Shown piece by piece: positions 10,363-19,323 of a DNA stretch of 34,158 nucleotides. A program made the position numbers and the translations under genes. The DNA is from Zoopage sp. CT-All (taxonomy: Eukaryota; Zoopagomycota; Zoopagomycetes; Zoopagales; Zoopagaceae): contig QZWS01000049.1 of the NCBI GenBank assembly GCA_004114245.1, positions 1 through 34,158 on the forward strand. Direction: 5' to 3'. Within the stretch, counting starts at the first letter, position 1; every line of letters begins with the position of its first letter. The notes under the pieces were generated by a model that had not been told where the DNA came from, ran no database searches, and worked only from the letters and a program-made list of their open reading frames with translations.

Positions 10363-12690
10363 TCACACTGCTGCCTTGGCACGCAGCACAAACTCGGTGA
10401 TCAACGCAGCATCCTGGTCTCCCACCGCATTCTCCACGCCACTGCACACATCGACGGTCCACGGTTGAACTCGAGCGACGGCTTCGGCCACGTTGTAGAC
10501 ATTCAAACCACCTGCGAGTATGTACGGCGTGTCATTGGCGACAGCTTTGATGACGGACCAATCAAAAGTCATCCCTTGACCACCATGGTGCTTCGCCGTC
10601 GATGCGGCCTTGGCATTGGTAGCGCGTGCCGCATCCAAAAGGACAAAGCAGTGCAAGCCAGTCCGATGAATAGATTCAAACCGCTTGGCATCAATCTCAG
10701 CATCTCCCGTCATGTGAAGCGCGCGTATGACAGGCCGTGGCAGCCAGGCCGTGGCCTCTTCAGGCTCATCGCCGTGCAGCTGGATATAGTCCAAATTAAG
10801 AGAGACTGCTATGTCAGCAACGTCGCTGAGAGACTGGTCCTGAAATACACCGACAATGGCAGGTCGCGTCATCCGCTGGAGCGTGGCAAGGTGCGCATCA
10901 AACCAGGATCTTGGCGATGCCACAACAGCTGATGAGCCAGAGGCAACAGGTTCCTGCATGCGATCGGGCATGGAACGCACAGCATCGATGATTATCTTGG
11001 CCTGTTCATGGGAAACACGCCGACGAGAGCGGGGCGCAAAAATGAGCCCAATAAAATCAGCCCCGGCCATTGTAGCGGCTACAGCCGCGGATGGAGTGCG
11101 GACACCGCATATCTTTACCCTTGGATGCTTCCCAGGCTGTTTGCTTGGTGGCATAGCAATTGCAGGGGTCGGCGAGGACGACTGGCGACAAGCAGCCAAG
11201 GCTTTGACCATCTGCGCCGGATCCTCGGCACGCATCAGGGCCTCGCCAACCAGCACTGCGCGAGCGCCCACATCCGCGTATTGCTTTGCATCCTTTGCAC
11301 TCTGAATTCCGCTCAATGCACACAGAACAACATCATCGGGGACATTGGCTGCGAGTCGGGAGGTCGTGGTGGCATCAACGGTAAATGTGTGCAGATCACG
11401 GTTATTGACGCCAACGACACGGGTTCCAGCTGCAATGGCACGCTGCATCTCAATTTCGTTGTTGACCTCGATGATGGGTTCCATGTGAAGATGACGGGCG
11501 CGTTGCAGAAGGAATGCGAGCTGCGTGTCGGAGAGAATCGCCACGATGAGAAGCACGGTGTCGGCGCCATGAATCCGTGCCAGCAGGAGCTGATACTCGT
11601 CGACAACGAAATCCTTCATCAACACGGCCGGGCGCGGATAGATTCCGGCAAGCGCATCCCTTGCCTGTCTCAAGTCCTCCAGAGTACCGCGGAACCAATG
11701 CGGTTCGGTGAGAACGGATATCGCTGCGGCACCAGCCTCGGCATAGACCCTGGCCTGGACGCCTGCATTGACGTTGAGATTTATTGGGCCTCGGGAAGGC
11801 GAAGCACGCTTGATTTCCGCCATAACTGCTGTGGACGACTTATTGGCGGCAAGCAGAAGACGAGCGTGGAGGTTGATGGTGGGCGGCGCATAGGGGAGCA
11901 ACTTGATCAGATCCTCCATCGTCTGTCCCGGCATCCCGCGCAAGTCGGCGATGTCCTTGATACGCTGGTCCCGGATTTTGGTAAGAATGCTTGGCGCGGC
12001 GCCACCCGTGGATTCCTCGACAAGGGACTGGGCTAGACCACTCTGGCCTGAGCTACACCCAAACTCGGGCTGCTCGGCCCAGGTCCCACCATGCATGCGC
12101 AAAAAGTTCTCCAGCATCGAGACGCCACGAACACCACTTAGGATGCTCTCTGGATGGAACTGAACACCCTCGACACAAAGAGTCCGGTGCCTGATGCCCT
12201 GGATCACGCCAGACTCTGTGCGCGATGTCACAATCAAGGCCGGTGGCAGAGTGGCAGGATCCCCGGCGAGGGAATGATACCGGGTGACCACGACACCCTC
12301 TTTCGGCAGCCCGTGATACACGCCGCAACCGTCGTGGGCGAGCGCACTCGCCTTGCCGTGGACAATCTCCCCGGCGTGCCCCACGACGCCGCCAAACACC
12401 TCATACATGCACTGGTGGCCCAAACACACGCCCAGCACGGGAATCTTTCCAGAAAAATACTCGATGACGGCCTTTGAAATTCCGGCGTCGGTGGAGGGGT
12501 GTCCGGGGCCGGGGGAGATGACGATGTGGGTGGGAATGAGCGCACGGACGGCGTCGACGGTGGTCTGGTCGTTGCGCAGCACATGCACTGTGGTCGCGGG
12601 GAATGCGGCCAGGAATTGATATATGTTGAATGTAAAGGAGTCGTAGTTGTCGATGAGGACGACGACAGGGGCTGGCACCGATGGGGACAT
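10363..12690 (-). CDS. TRP1: Trifunctional tryptophan biosynthesis protein (GATase-IGPS-PRAI)
   Basis: Fungal fusion enzyme catalysing three steps of tryptophan synthesis: the glutamine amidotransferase half of anthranilate synthase, indole-3-glycerol-phosphate synthase and phosphoribosylanthranilate isomerase. It is one intronless frame of 775 aa from the ATG at 12690, which puts VVLIDNYDSF near residue 10 as in homologues. An in-frame ATG at 12756 is the alternative. GATase: GVCLGHQ with nucleophile Cys89, and the FHPES histidine. IGPS (about residues 245-505): AEIKRASPSRG, LMKDFVVDEYQ, GVNNRDL. PRAI (about 530-775): VKICGVR with catalytic Cys, FDW with the acid, and DVCSGVE where DVSSGVE is more usual. 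It needs a TrpE-type partner encoded elsewhere. The orthologue is called trpC in Aspergillus and trp-1 in Neurospora. Confidence 0.97.
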   Translation of the reverse strand: MSPSVPAPVVVLIDNYDSFTFNIYQFLAAFPATTVHVLRNDQTTVDAVRALIPTHIVISPGPGHPSTDAGISKAVIEYFSGKIPVLGVCLGHQCMYEVFGGVVGHAGEIVHGKASALAHDGCGVYHGLPKEGVVVTRYHSLAGDPATLPPALIVTSRTESGVIQGIRHRTLCVEGVQFHPESILSGVRGVSMLENFLRMHGGTWAEQPEFGCSSGQSGLAQSLVEESTGGAAPSILTKIRDQRIKDIADLRGMPGQTMEDLIKLLPYAPPTINLHARLLLAANKSSTAVMAEIKRASPSRGPINLNVNAGVQARVYAEAGAAAISVLTEPHWFRGTLEDLRQARDALAGIYPRPAVLMKDFVVDEYQLLLARIHGADTVLLIVAILSDTQLAFLLQRARHLHMEPIIEVNNEIEMQRAIAAGTRVVGVNNRDLHTFTVDATTTSRLAANVPDDVVLCALSGIQSAKDAKQYADVGARAVLVGEALMRAEDPAQMVKALAACRQSSSPTPAIAMPPSKQPGKHPRVKICGVRTPSAAVAATMAGADFIGLIFAPRSRRRVSHEQAKIIIDAVRSMPDRMQEPVASGSSAVVASPRSWFDAHLATLQRMTRPAIVGVFQDQSLSDVADIAVSLNLDYIQLHGDEPEEATAWLPRPVIRALHMTGDAEIDAKRFESIHRTGLHCFVLLDAARATNAKAASTAKHHGGQGMTFDWSVIKAVANDTPYILAGGLNVYNVAEAVARVQPWTVDVCSGVENAVGDQDAALITEFVLRAKAAV

Positions 12691-12820
12691 GGTCGAGCAG
12701 TTGACAGTGTGCAACGTGTTTGAAGCTGCAGGCTCCCTTGGTGCCCCATTTGCCATGCTCAAGGCACTGCTGGTAGCATCTCTGCTCTCTGCTATCTTGA
12801 TTGCTATGGTTGTGCACCCT

Positions 12821-14053
12821 GCAGACATTATCTCCAAATCAATGCTGGTATCAAGCCATCAAACCATTCATTCCTTCCTCCTACACCAGCTCCTACTCAG
12901 CTCGCCATCTGGTCAAACCGAAAAATATTCAGGGGCATATTTCTTCTCACACCTATCCAGCCATGCTTTAAATTTTGAATAGAACCCGTCCTCCATGCCT
13001 CCCTTTTCTGCCTCACGTAATGCGGCTCTGAGCGGCTCTGCAGCATCCTCAATCACGCAGCTACGTTCACTTCCATCAAGCGAATAGTGTTGCATAATAT
13101 TCATCACTCCCTTCCAGTTTACTCTATGCTCTGATGATGCCGAGATATTATAAACTGGTTCGCTTGTCGGATTTGGGCAGTGATACTTCCGACTGGGGAT
13201 GTAGATCTTATGATAATTATTCGCATTATAAAACATCTGAAGCCTCGCTGAATGTTGAAGACAGATGTCATTTGAAATATCCAAATGCTTGTGAAACATC
13301 TCGAAAAGGTCAAATAATTCCATATAATTGAGCATGCCGCCGTGGATTTGGAGTCGCAACGAGGGATCAGGGGACTGCGTCCATCCAAGTTTGGGTTGCA
13401 GTGCATTCCGTCGAAACATGATAAAGGAATGAATCACCGAATGCACGTAACGATTTTTGTCATCACCATCAGGTCTAGGGAGAGAAACAATTTTGCCGAT
13501 TGCCTTAATGGGTTCGAATTTGAGCAACGAGAACAGCATTGGTGCACCGGCGCTGCGGGAAATGAACGTGCTCGCCCATGCCTTCCGCCGATCCTCACGG
13601 CTTGTAACCCGCTCCCCATGCTTCGGAATAAGATATAATAGCCGCAGCCACTCCTTTGGTTTCAAATCAAACTGATCAAGACCAAGTTGGTGGTCTGACG
13701 AGTATCCCAAGTCTTGGAGCTGGACAACCACAGCAGCCTCGGTGAGTCCGCCGATTTCACGTCGGGATGTTGACAGGGCTTTCCGCAGTATTTTTAGAGC
13801 TTCCTCGTCGGCGATGGGTGAGGGAGGACTAATTTCATTGTCAAAGTGGGGACTGCTGGATGGCAGGTTGGATGCCATGCTATGCAACTTGCCAGGTCCG
13901 GTTGGCAATGCTGTGGACGCATGCACGGTGCATACAAAGCTGCATGATGCTAGGACAAGGGCAGCAAGAGTTAGGGCTTTTGGTGTCATGAGAAAGTGTG
14001 TCGTCAAGTGCAGGAGAAGCGAGCTGGTGAAAAAAAACCAACAGCAGTCAACA
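12821..14053 (-). repeat. Duplicated secreted-protein unit, copy 2 (inverted)
   Basis: Reverse-complement homologue of 5169-6421. The right edge (14041-14053, ACAGCAGTCAACA) stops 7 bases before the EF-hand start codon. The left edge (TGTGCAC at 12821) lies 65-130 bases from the two possible tryptophan-gene start codons. The unit thus occupies essentially the whole spacer between two divergent genes. About 100 bases of 3' flank differ from copy 1 at only about four positions. Confidence 0.8.
12913..13989 (-). CDS. Secreted four-cysteine protein of unknown function, copy 2
   Basis: Single-exon gene of 358 aa. The ATG at 13989 opens a classic signal peptide (MTPKALTLAALVLASC..., cleavage probably after VHA near residue 25). 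The mature part has exactly four cysteines, all conserved in copy 1, which suggests two disulfides. No transmembrane segment follows. The best conserved blocks lie around LFSLLKFEPIKAIGKI, HGGMLNY, DISNDICLQHSARLQMF and AWLDRCEKKYAP. The domain is not recognised. The segment around residues 75-90 and the loop after IGKI differ strongly between copies. By context (fungal, secreted, duplicated, diverging mature part) an effector or host/substrate-interaction role is possible, but this is inference only. Confidence 0.8.
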   Translation of the reverse strand: MTPKALTLAALVLASCSFVCTVHASTALPTGPGKLHSMASNLPSSSPHFDNEISPPSPIADEEALKILRKALSTSRREIGGLTEAAVVVQLQDLGYSSDHQLGLDQFDLKPKEWLRLLYLIPKHGERVTSREDRRKAWASTFISRSAGAPMLFSLLKFEPIKAIGKIVSLPRPDGDDKNRYVHSVIHSFIMFRRNALQPKLGWTQSPDPSLRLQIHGGMLNYMELFDLFEMFHKHLDISNDICLQHSARLQMFYNANNYHKIYIPSRKYHCPNPTSEPVYNISASSEHRVNWKGVMNIMQHYSLDGSERSCVIEDAAEPLRAALREAEKGGMEDGFYSKFKAWLDRCEKKYAPEYFSV

Positions 14054-14060
14054 ATCCGCC

Positions 14061-14577
14061 ATGACTCGCGTCCACCTTCTCGACGCCGACGGCGAATTCA
14101 CGCCGCTGTTCGAATGCGTGCTTTGCAGTATATTTGAAAAATTTGACGTGGACGGGGACGGTGTTTGGAACGAGGCGGAGCTCGACGCGTACGCTCGCTT
14201 CACCAACGGCGCTCCCGTAAGTCGCTGTCATTGGCATACTGTGCTGCTAGCCAGACGGATTTAATGTGCGGCCTAGTTTGACGACGAGGTCAAGGAAGAG
14301 ATGCGGGATAATTTGGAGGTGAACGAGAAGGGCTGGCTAGAGCTGGGCGGCTTTATGCAGATGTACCACCTGCAGACAGAGGGCGACGAGAACGAGACGT
14401 GGAATGATCTGGCCAAGCATGGATACGATGATCAGTTGGATCAGGTGAGTGTGCGTAAGAAATAGATACATTTTCAGTCGGGGATATGAGTTGGATGCAT
14501 AGCCCTCCCGAAGACAGAGGCTCCGCCTTACTGCAGCCGTCGTCACGTGGACTGCTGCTGAGAAGCATGTCGCTTGA
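14061..14577 (+). CDS. Small EF-hand calcium-binding protein
   Basis: Three exons (14061-14216, 14277-14444, 14503-14577) give 132 aa. One canonical EF-hand loop is visible at residues 29-40 (DVDGDGVWNEAE) with acidic groups at positions 1, 3, 5 and 12. The second half (FDDEVKEEM, GWLELGGFMQMYHLQT, ETWNDLAKHGY) resembles the paired helical part of EF-hand/Miro-like calcium-binding proteins but has no intact loop. Exons 1 and 2 are strong. Exon 3 depends on the acceptor at 14502 and runs into the opposite-strand SPC25 coding end. The start codon is only 7 bases from the duplicated secreted-protein unit, so its native 5' region may have been replaced. Confidence 0.7.
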
Positions 14578-15527
14578 ACGCTGCGCGCATTCGCTTCACA
14601 AAGCTGTAAAAGTCACGGCTGTCGTTGAGCCAATCGACGTGGTTGTGCAAATCCTTTAGCATCGGCCTGCACTCTGGCACTACGCAACGGAGCACCATCA
14701 TTGCGAATTAGATATGCTACAGAAGCATATGAAATCGACAGCATACCGGTGTAGAGTCGCTTGGATACATCGACGCTGAAGCAATACCGACGCGTCCAAT
14801 CCGAGTCGTCGATGTGTGTGAAGCTAAACATCATCACGTCCTCTACGAAGCCATCAAATGGTCAGCCAGCGAGAGACACAGAAATGAGGCGTGCCCTGCA
14901 CGGACTGGAGGTACATCCCGGTGACATTCTCCAAAATGCGCAACTCCTTGTCGCAGCTTGACGACTGCTGTTCCAGCACCCGCGCCCTCTCCTCCTTGAC
15001 TAGCCGCCCGGCCAAGCAGATTAGCACACCCAACGTAGCAAAATATAGATCGACATACGCTTGAGTTGCTCCTGAACCTCGCCCTTTATCGCATCCACTT
15101 GCCGCGCCAATTCCGCACGCTGCTGCTGCAGATCCTCCACCTGGCGCTGCGTCTCGACCAGCATGCGCTGCGACTCGGCAACCTCGCCCTGCTCGGCCTC
15201 GACCTCTGCCCGCAGCACTTTCGCGCGCTCCTCCCACGTCACGATATCCTTCTCGAGCTTCACCCGCCGTTCCTCGGCCAGCGAGAGCAGCGCGATGCAA
15301 CGCTGCCGTGCGTTGGCGAGCGCAGTGCGCTGGGTGAGGAGATAGGAGTCGGTATCGCGCAGGAAGGTGTCGATAGTGGCGCGGATATTTGCTAGCTGGA
15401 AGGTGCCCGCCGGGGCAACGCCGAGAGAGTCATCCATCGCCATAGCCACATCGAGCTGCTTCGCGGGGGCAATGAGGGTGGTGCGCGTCGAGGGACGCGA
15501 GGGAGTGAACGGCGGGTTGACGCTCAT
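14543..15527 (-). CDS. SPC25: Kinetochore protein Spc25 (NDC80 complex)
   Basis: Nuclear component of the four-subunit NDC80 complex that links kinetochores to microtubules. Four exons (15527-15059, 14999-14902, 14840-14747, 14679-14543) give 265 aa. The order is a basic Ser/Thr/Pro-rich N-terminus, a long coiled coil (about residues 60-185, for example AEERRVKLEKDIVTWEERAK) and a C-terminal RWD-like domain (VMMFSFTHID, YCFSVDVSKRLY, DFYSFVKRMRAAF). This matches the family architecture and length. Three introns of 59-67 nt restore the frame exactly. ATG 15527 gives MSVNPPFTPSR; an upstream in-frame ATG at 15575 would add 16 residues. It converges on the EF-hand gene and seems to overlap it by 35 bases. 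Confidence 0.85.
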
Positions 15528-15575
15528 CGCGCGGGTGGTGTGGATTCGTTGTTGTGGGTTGGAGTGCCTGTCCAT

Positions 15576-16889
15576 GCAGAGGTTGCGGCCACGTCATGGA
15601 AACCGGGTTGGAGGTGCATGCTGTGCAGTTGGTTGGTATTCCATGCTGAATATGGGAATATGATGACTTTTATCTCTCTCAAGATTTGAACCAGATTGAG
15701 ACATTAGTATATTGGATTTGCAGCAAAGCAAATAACTTGGCAGCTAGTCAAAAGATATTGCAATGACCGCAGTCTAGGGAGTCTGCCGGGACTAGCCCGG
15801 TTGGACAGAGGCAGTACAAATGAGGGCGGCACAGCCGTCCTCTCCACCCTGGTTGGCCCATCCAGGTCAACACCAGTGCACCCCCTGCCAATACATCCAG
15901 CTTCCCCCCCTGCCTGCCTCCAGTCCTGCCTAGCCTAGCCCCAGCCCTGCCTCAGCCCTGCCACCAACCCAGTCCTTGCATTGTCCGCCGAACCCAGCCC
16001 CGATTCCACCCGGGCATCACAGGTGTTGTATCTGGTAAATAATGCTAAATCCAATACTATTTGTTGTGTTTGGGGTGATGTGTCAGCAGATTGCAGATGT
16101 GGAATGTAATCTTATTCTTTTATATATAACAGAGCAACTTTGGCTAGTTTATAGACCTAAAATTTAACCTTTAGGGTTTGGGGTTTGTATATGATACCAT
16201 CTACATTGCACTAGAATATGACTATTGTAATTAACATATATTCTTTATACTCATGTTATACTGCTCCTATTTCTCAATATGTGCCTGAGATATCAACTTG
16301 CCAAGCCAATGGCTTTCAGCGCTACTATGTATTATTTTACATAGAAGAATGAAATCTAATTGCATTGAACTGTGTCAATTTAAACAACATTCCTGCAACC
16401 CCTTGTTATCAGGGCCATGGAGTGCTCACACAGCCGCAAATGCCAATATTGCACCATCATACCCCATAAATGGAGACATGGCAGGCACCACAAACAATTT
16501 GCTTATAGTCGCGACAAATGAATGGAGCCCCCAATGGAGGACAGACAAAAATTACAATAACCCCATCAGCTGCCCACCGACACGGTCTAGTCTAGTAAAA
16601 GGCGAGGCTAGAATTCGCTTGTTGGTGAGCAAGGGGCGGTGGGGGCCAGCAGGTGGCTGGGCCAATGGCCGATCCACCCACTCCGATAGTTGGTCAAGCC
16701 CAAATTGTGGGAATGAGCTTCGGCCATCGGAGCTTTATCCCAAATGCACCCGGCCACACGCATAACCTCCGCACGCTCTACGATCATACGAATAGCACAC
16801 ATTCCGCATGGTCGACTATGAACGTGGTTGCTGGTCGCTGGGTCGGCGGCTGCATTCTGGTCTCCTTAGGACTGGCTCTGTCATCACGC
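15576..16889. other. Gene-poor spacer with C-rich and AT-rich tracts
   Basis: No gene can be supported here. 15860-16010 is strongly C-rich with degenerate CCTGCC/CAGCCC reiterations. 16030-16330 is AT-rich with a run of TATATATAA-type sequence near 16120. A 155-codon frame from 16298 has no recognisable domain. The final 100 bases presumably hold the enoyl-CoA hydratase promoter. The abrupt composition changes suggest old inserted DNA. Confidence 0.5.
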
Positions 16890-17923
16890 ATGTTTACCCC
16901 AGCCGCTCGCCGCGCTGCCACTTTCGCCGCTCACTTGGCCCCCGTGCATCCAGCGCAGCGCGTCGTTGGTCCTCTGCGTGGTATGTGCTCTCGTGTCTGG
17001 CCTCCCTTGAGCGCACCCATCTCCATCCCTCCGCATATTTACACTGACACCCTCCCCCACCCTCCTCGTCTTCCTAGCCATGTCCAATTCGGCCGAAGCC
17101 GCTGCCAAATATGAGCACATTCTAACCGAGCGCAGGGGCAAGACCGGCCTCATCACCCTTCACCGCCCGACGGCGCTCAACGCGCTCTGCACGCCGCTCT
17201 TCCGCGAACTAAACCACGCCCTGGCGCAGTTCGACTCTGACCGTGATATCGGCGCGATTGTCCTCACCGGGTCCGAGCGTGCCTTTGCCGCCGGGGCTGA
17301 CATCAAGGAGATGAAGGATTTGGAGTTTGTTGCCAACTACAAAAGCAACTTCCTGGGCGAGTGGACGATGCTCTCGGGCGTGCGCAAGCCCGTCATCGCC
17401 GCCGTGAATGGGTTCGCACTCGGCGGGGGCTGCGAGCTCGCCATGATGTGCGATATCATCTATGCGGGCGACACGGCCAAGTTTGGCCAGCCCGAGATCA
17501 AGCTGGGCACCATCCCCGGAGCCGGGGGCACGCAGCGGCTAGTGCATGCCGTGGGAAAGTCCAAGGCCATGGAAATGGTGCTGGCCGGGTCCTGGATGAT
17601 GACGGCCGAGGAGGCAGAGCGCGCCGGTCTGGTGTCGCGGGTCTATCCCAAGGCCGAGGTGGTGGAGCGCGCGGTGGCGCTGGGGAATGAGATCGCCGAG
17701 AAGAGCCAGCCTGTGGTGCAGATGGCCAAAGAGGCAATCAACCAAGGTATGCATTGTCTACAATGCCTGTGTGCTCTGATGGCGGGCAGCGTTTGAAGGA
17801 TCACTGCAGAATGGGCTGCTGTTCGAGCGCCGTCTGTTTCACTCAACGTTCGCGATGCACGACCAGAAGGAGGGCATGGCGGCGTTTTCCGAGAAGCGAG
17901 CGCCCAAGTTTGAGGATAAATGA
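16890..17923 (+). CDS. ECHS1: Mitochondrial enoyl-CoA hydratase (crotonase)
   Basis: Hydrates trans-2-enoyl-CoA in mitochondrial beta-oxidation and branched-chain amino-acid breakdown. Three exons (16890-16980, 17078-17746, 17790-17923) give 297 aa, the usual length for the precursor. Exon 1 encodes an Arg/Ala-rich presequence without acidic residues ([15 protein letters not shown]). The crotonase fold follows: oxyanion-hole segment [11 protein letters not shown], first catalytic Glu in GGGCELAM (about residue 149) and second in [15 protein letters not shown] (about 169). The C-terminal exon ([29 protein letters not shown]) matches the family end. Both introns are clear GTATGT/GTATGC...AG. 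ATG 17080 at the start of exon 2 could give a leaderless isoform. Confidence 0.95.
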
Positions 17924-18145
17924 GTGGGCAGGCCAGCCTTTGAATGAGGAGGCTAGAGGAGCAATGCAAATCCATTTCCCGTGGGCACATGGACCCGCTG
18001 ACTATGTACATACACTACAACTGAATCTGAACATCTTGAAGACGTTCCAACACTATAGGTCAAGCGTGGCTGAATGAGGATGCTAGAAGTCGCATGTTCC
18101 CACCACTACTGCACCCTGCACCACAACTCCACCAGCGCATAAATC

Positions 18146-19178
18146 ATGGACAGCAACAGCGATGCACATCCCCGAGAATCAATAGCAATCACCACAGCAA
18201 TGCGCAATGAACCCAGTGCGCGGGCTGCCGAGCTACGGCGACGGCAGCCGTACAATACCGTCTTGGTCGAGGACGAATCCGGGCCAGAAGATCAGACACG
18301 ACGCGCAGGAATCGCTCCTATACTAGACGGCATTGCAGATACCACGTCCCGCGAACAGGACCCAGATAACGACGAGCGGAGAGAGGGGTCCTCTGGTGCG
18401 GCCAAACCGGCGACTGCGGATGAACCTGCCCCGGGCAAAGATGACATCGCATCCACCGAGCCGGCAACCAATGCCTTCTTTGAGTGCAACATATGGTATG
18501 CTCGTTTCGCATGTGATGCAATTGTGTAATCGCATTTGCAGTTTTGACTCTGCGTCTGATCCGGTGCTCACACTCTGCGGTCATCTTTTCTGGTATTTCA
18601 TGCTGCTATTGCACTGTACCGCGCACTAACGAGCATCTAGTTGGCCCTGCCTACATACGGTGCCACCCTTTCTCCTGCACCAATGACGTGTAATTGCTAA
18701 CTCTGCTTTGCAGTGGTTCGAGTCGCAGCCACACACGCTACTCTGCCCACTCTGTAAAGCTGGCTGTGGACGAGACAAGGTTATTCCCATCTACGGTCGT
18801 GGCAGCGATGCTGTAGACCCGCGCACCAAGGAAATCCCGCAGCGACCACGCGGCCAAAGACCTGAGCCAGCGGTGCGAATGCCATGGGGGAACGCGTTCA
18901 TGCCATTTGGCATGGCCGGTGGCGGCGCAATCCAGCGGGGCAGGGGATTGGTGTTTGGCGGCGGCAATGTGCATTTTGCCGTCGGCGGGGGAATGGGCTT
19001 CATGCCGCCGTTCTGGGGGATGCCAAATGTGAGTGTCTACACTGCATCTGAGCAACTGAGCAGACGCTGATAGAACGCTGGTGGCCAAGCGGGCGCTGCA
19101 GACGCAAACCAGGCATTTCTGTCGCGGCTGTTTACGATGGCTGGGTTTCTGGTCATGATTGCTGTACTCTTCTACTAA
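18146..19178 (+). CDS. RNF5/RNF185-type membrane-anchored RING E3 ligase
   Basis: Probable ubiquitin ligase of the ER membrane acting in ER-associated degradation. Five exons (18146-18495, 18542-18592, 18641-18659, 18714-19028, 19074-19178) give 279 aa. The acidic, Ser/Ala-rich N-terminus (about 110 aa) is longer than in animal RNF5. The RING, assembled over four exons, reads C-x2-C (FECNIC), CGHLFCWPC and CPLCKAGCG, a C3HC4 arrangement. The RING is followed by VIPIYGRG, a hallmark of the RNF5/RMA1 group. After a Gly/Pro/Met-rich region the protein ends in one hydrophobic segment (MAGFLVMIAVLFY), a C-terminal tail anchor. Exon 3 is only 19 nt, yet required to complete the RING. Confidence 0.9.
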
Positions 19179-19323
19179 CCATGCATGCGACCGACCACGT
19201 GACAAAATCAATCTCTGTGCCTGCTTTTCGCCTCTCACGCTGCTGAATCTGCGAATCCCCCCGCTACGCCGCATCCTCTGCATCCCAGTCAGCGGCCCGC
19301 TCCGATCCGCTCCAACTCGCAGA

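Noticed and set aside
10255-12036. Long plus-strand open frames of 225 and 342 codons
   Set aside because: They are antisense shadows of the tryptophan gene, whose minus-strand domains are unmistakable.
12756-12837. N-terminal extension of TRP1 beginning in the duplicated unit
   Set aside because: The extra frame (MEIMSAGC...) enters the 3' flank of the cassette and has no counterpart in homologues, so it is treated as chance read-through.
16168-16190. Telomere-like TTTAGGGTTTGGGGTTTG
   Set aside because: It is only two to three imperfect units in AT-rich spacer, not an array.
16298-16765. 155-codon plus-strand frame in the spacer
   Set aside because: No domain, poor codon pattern and AT-rich surroundings; not supportable as a gene.
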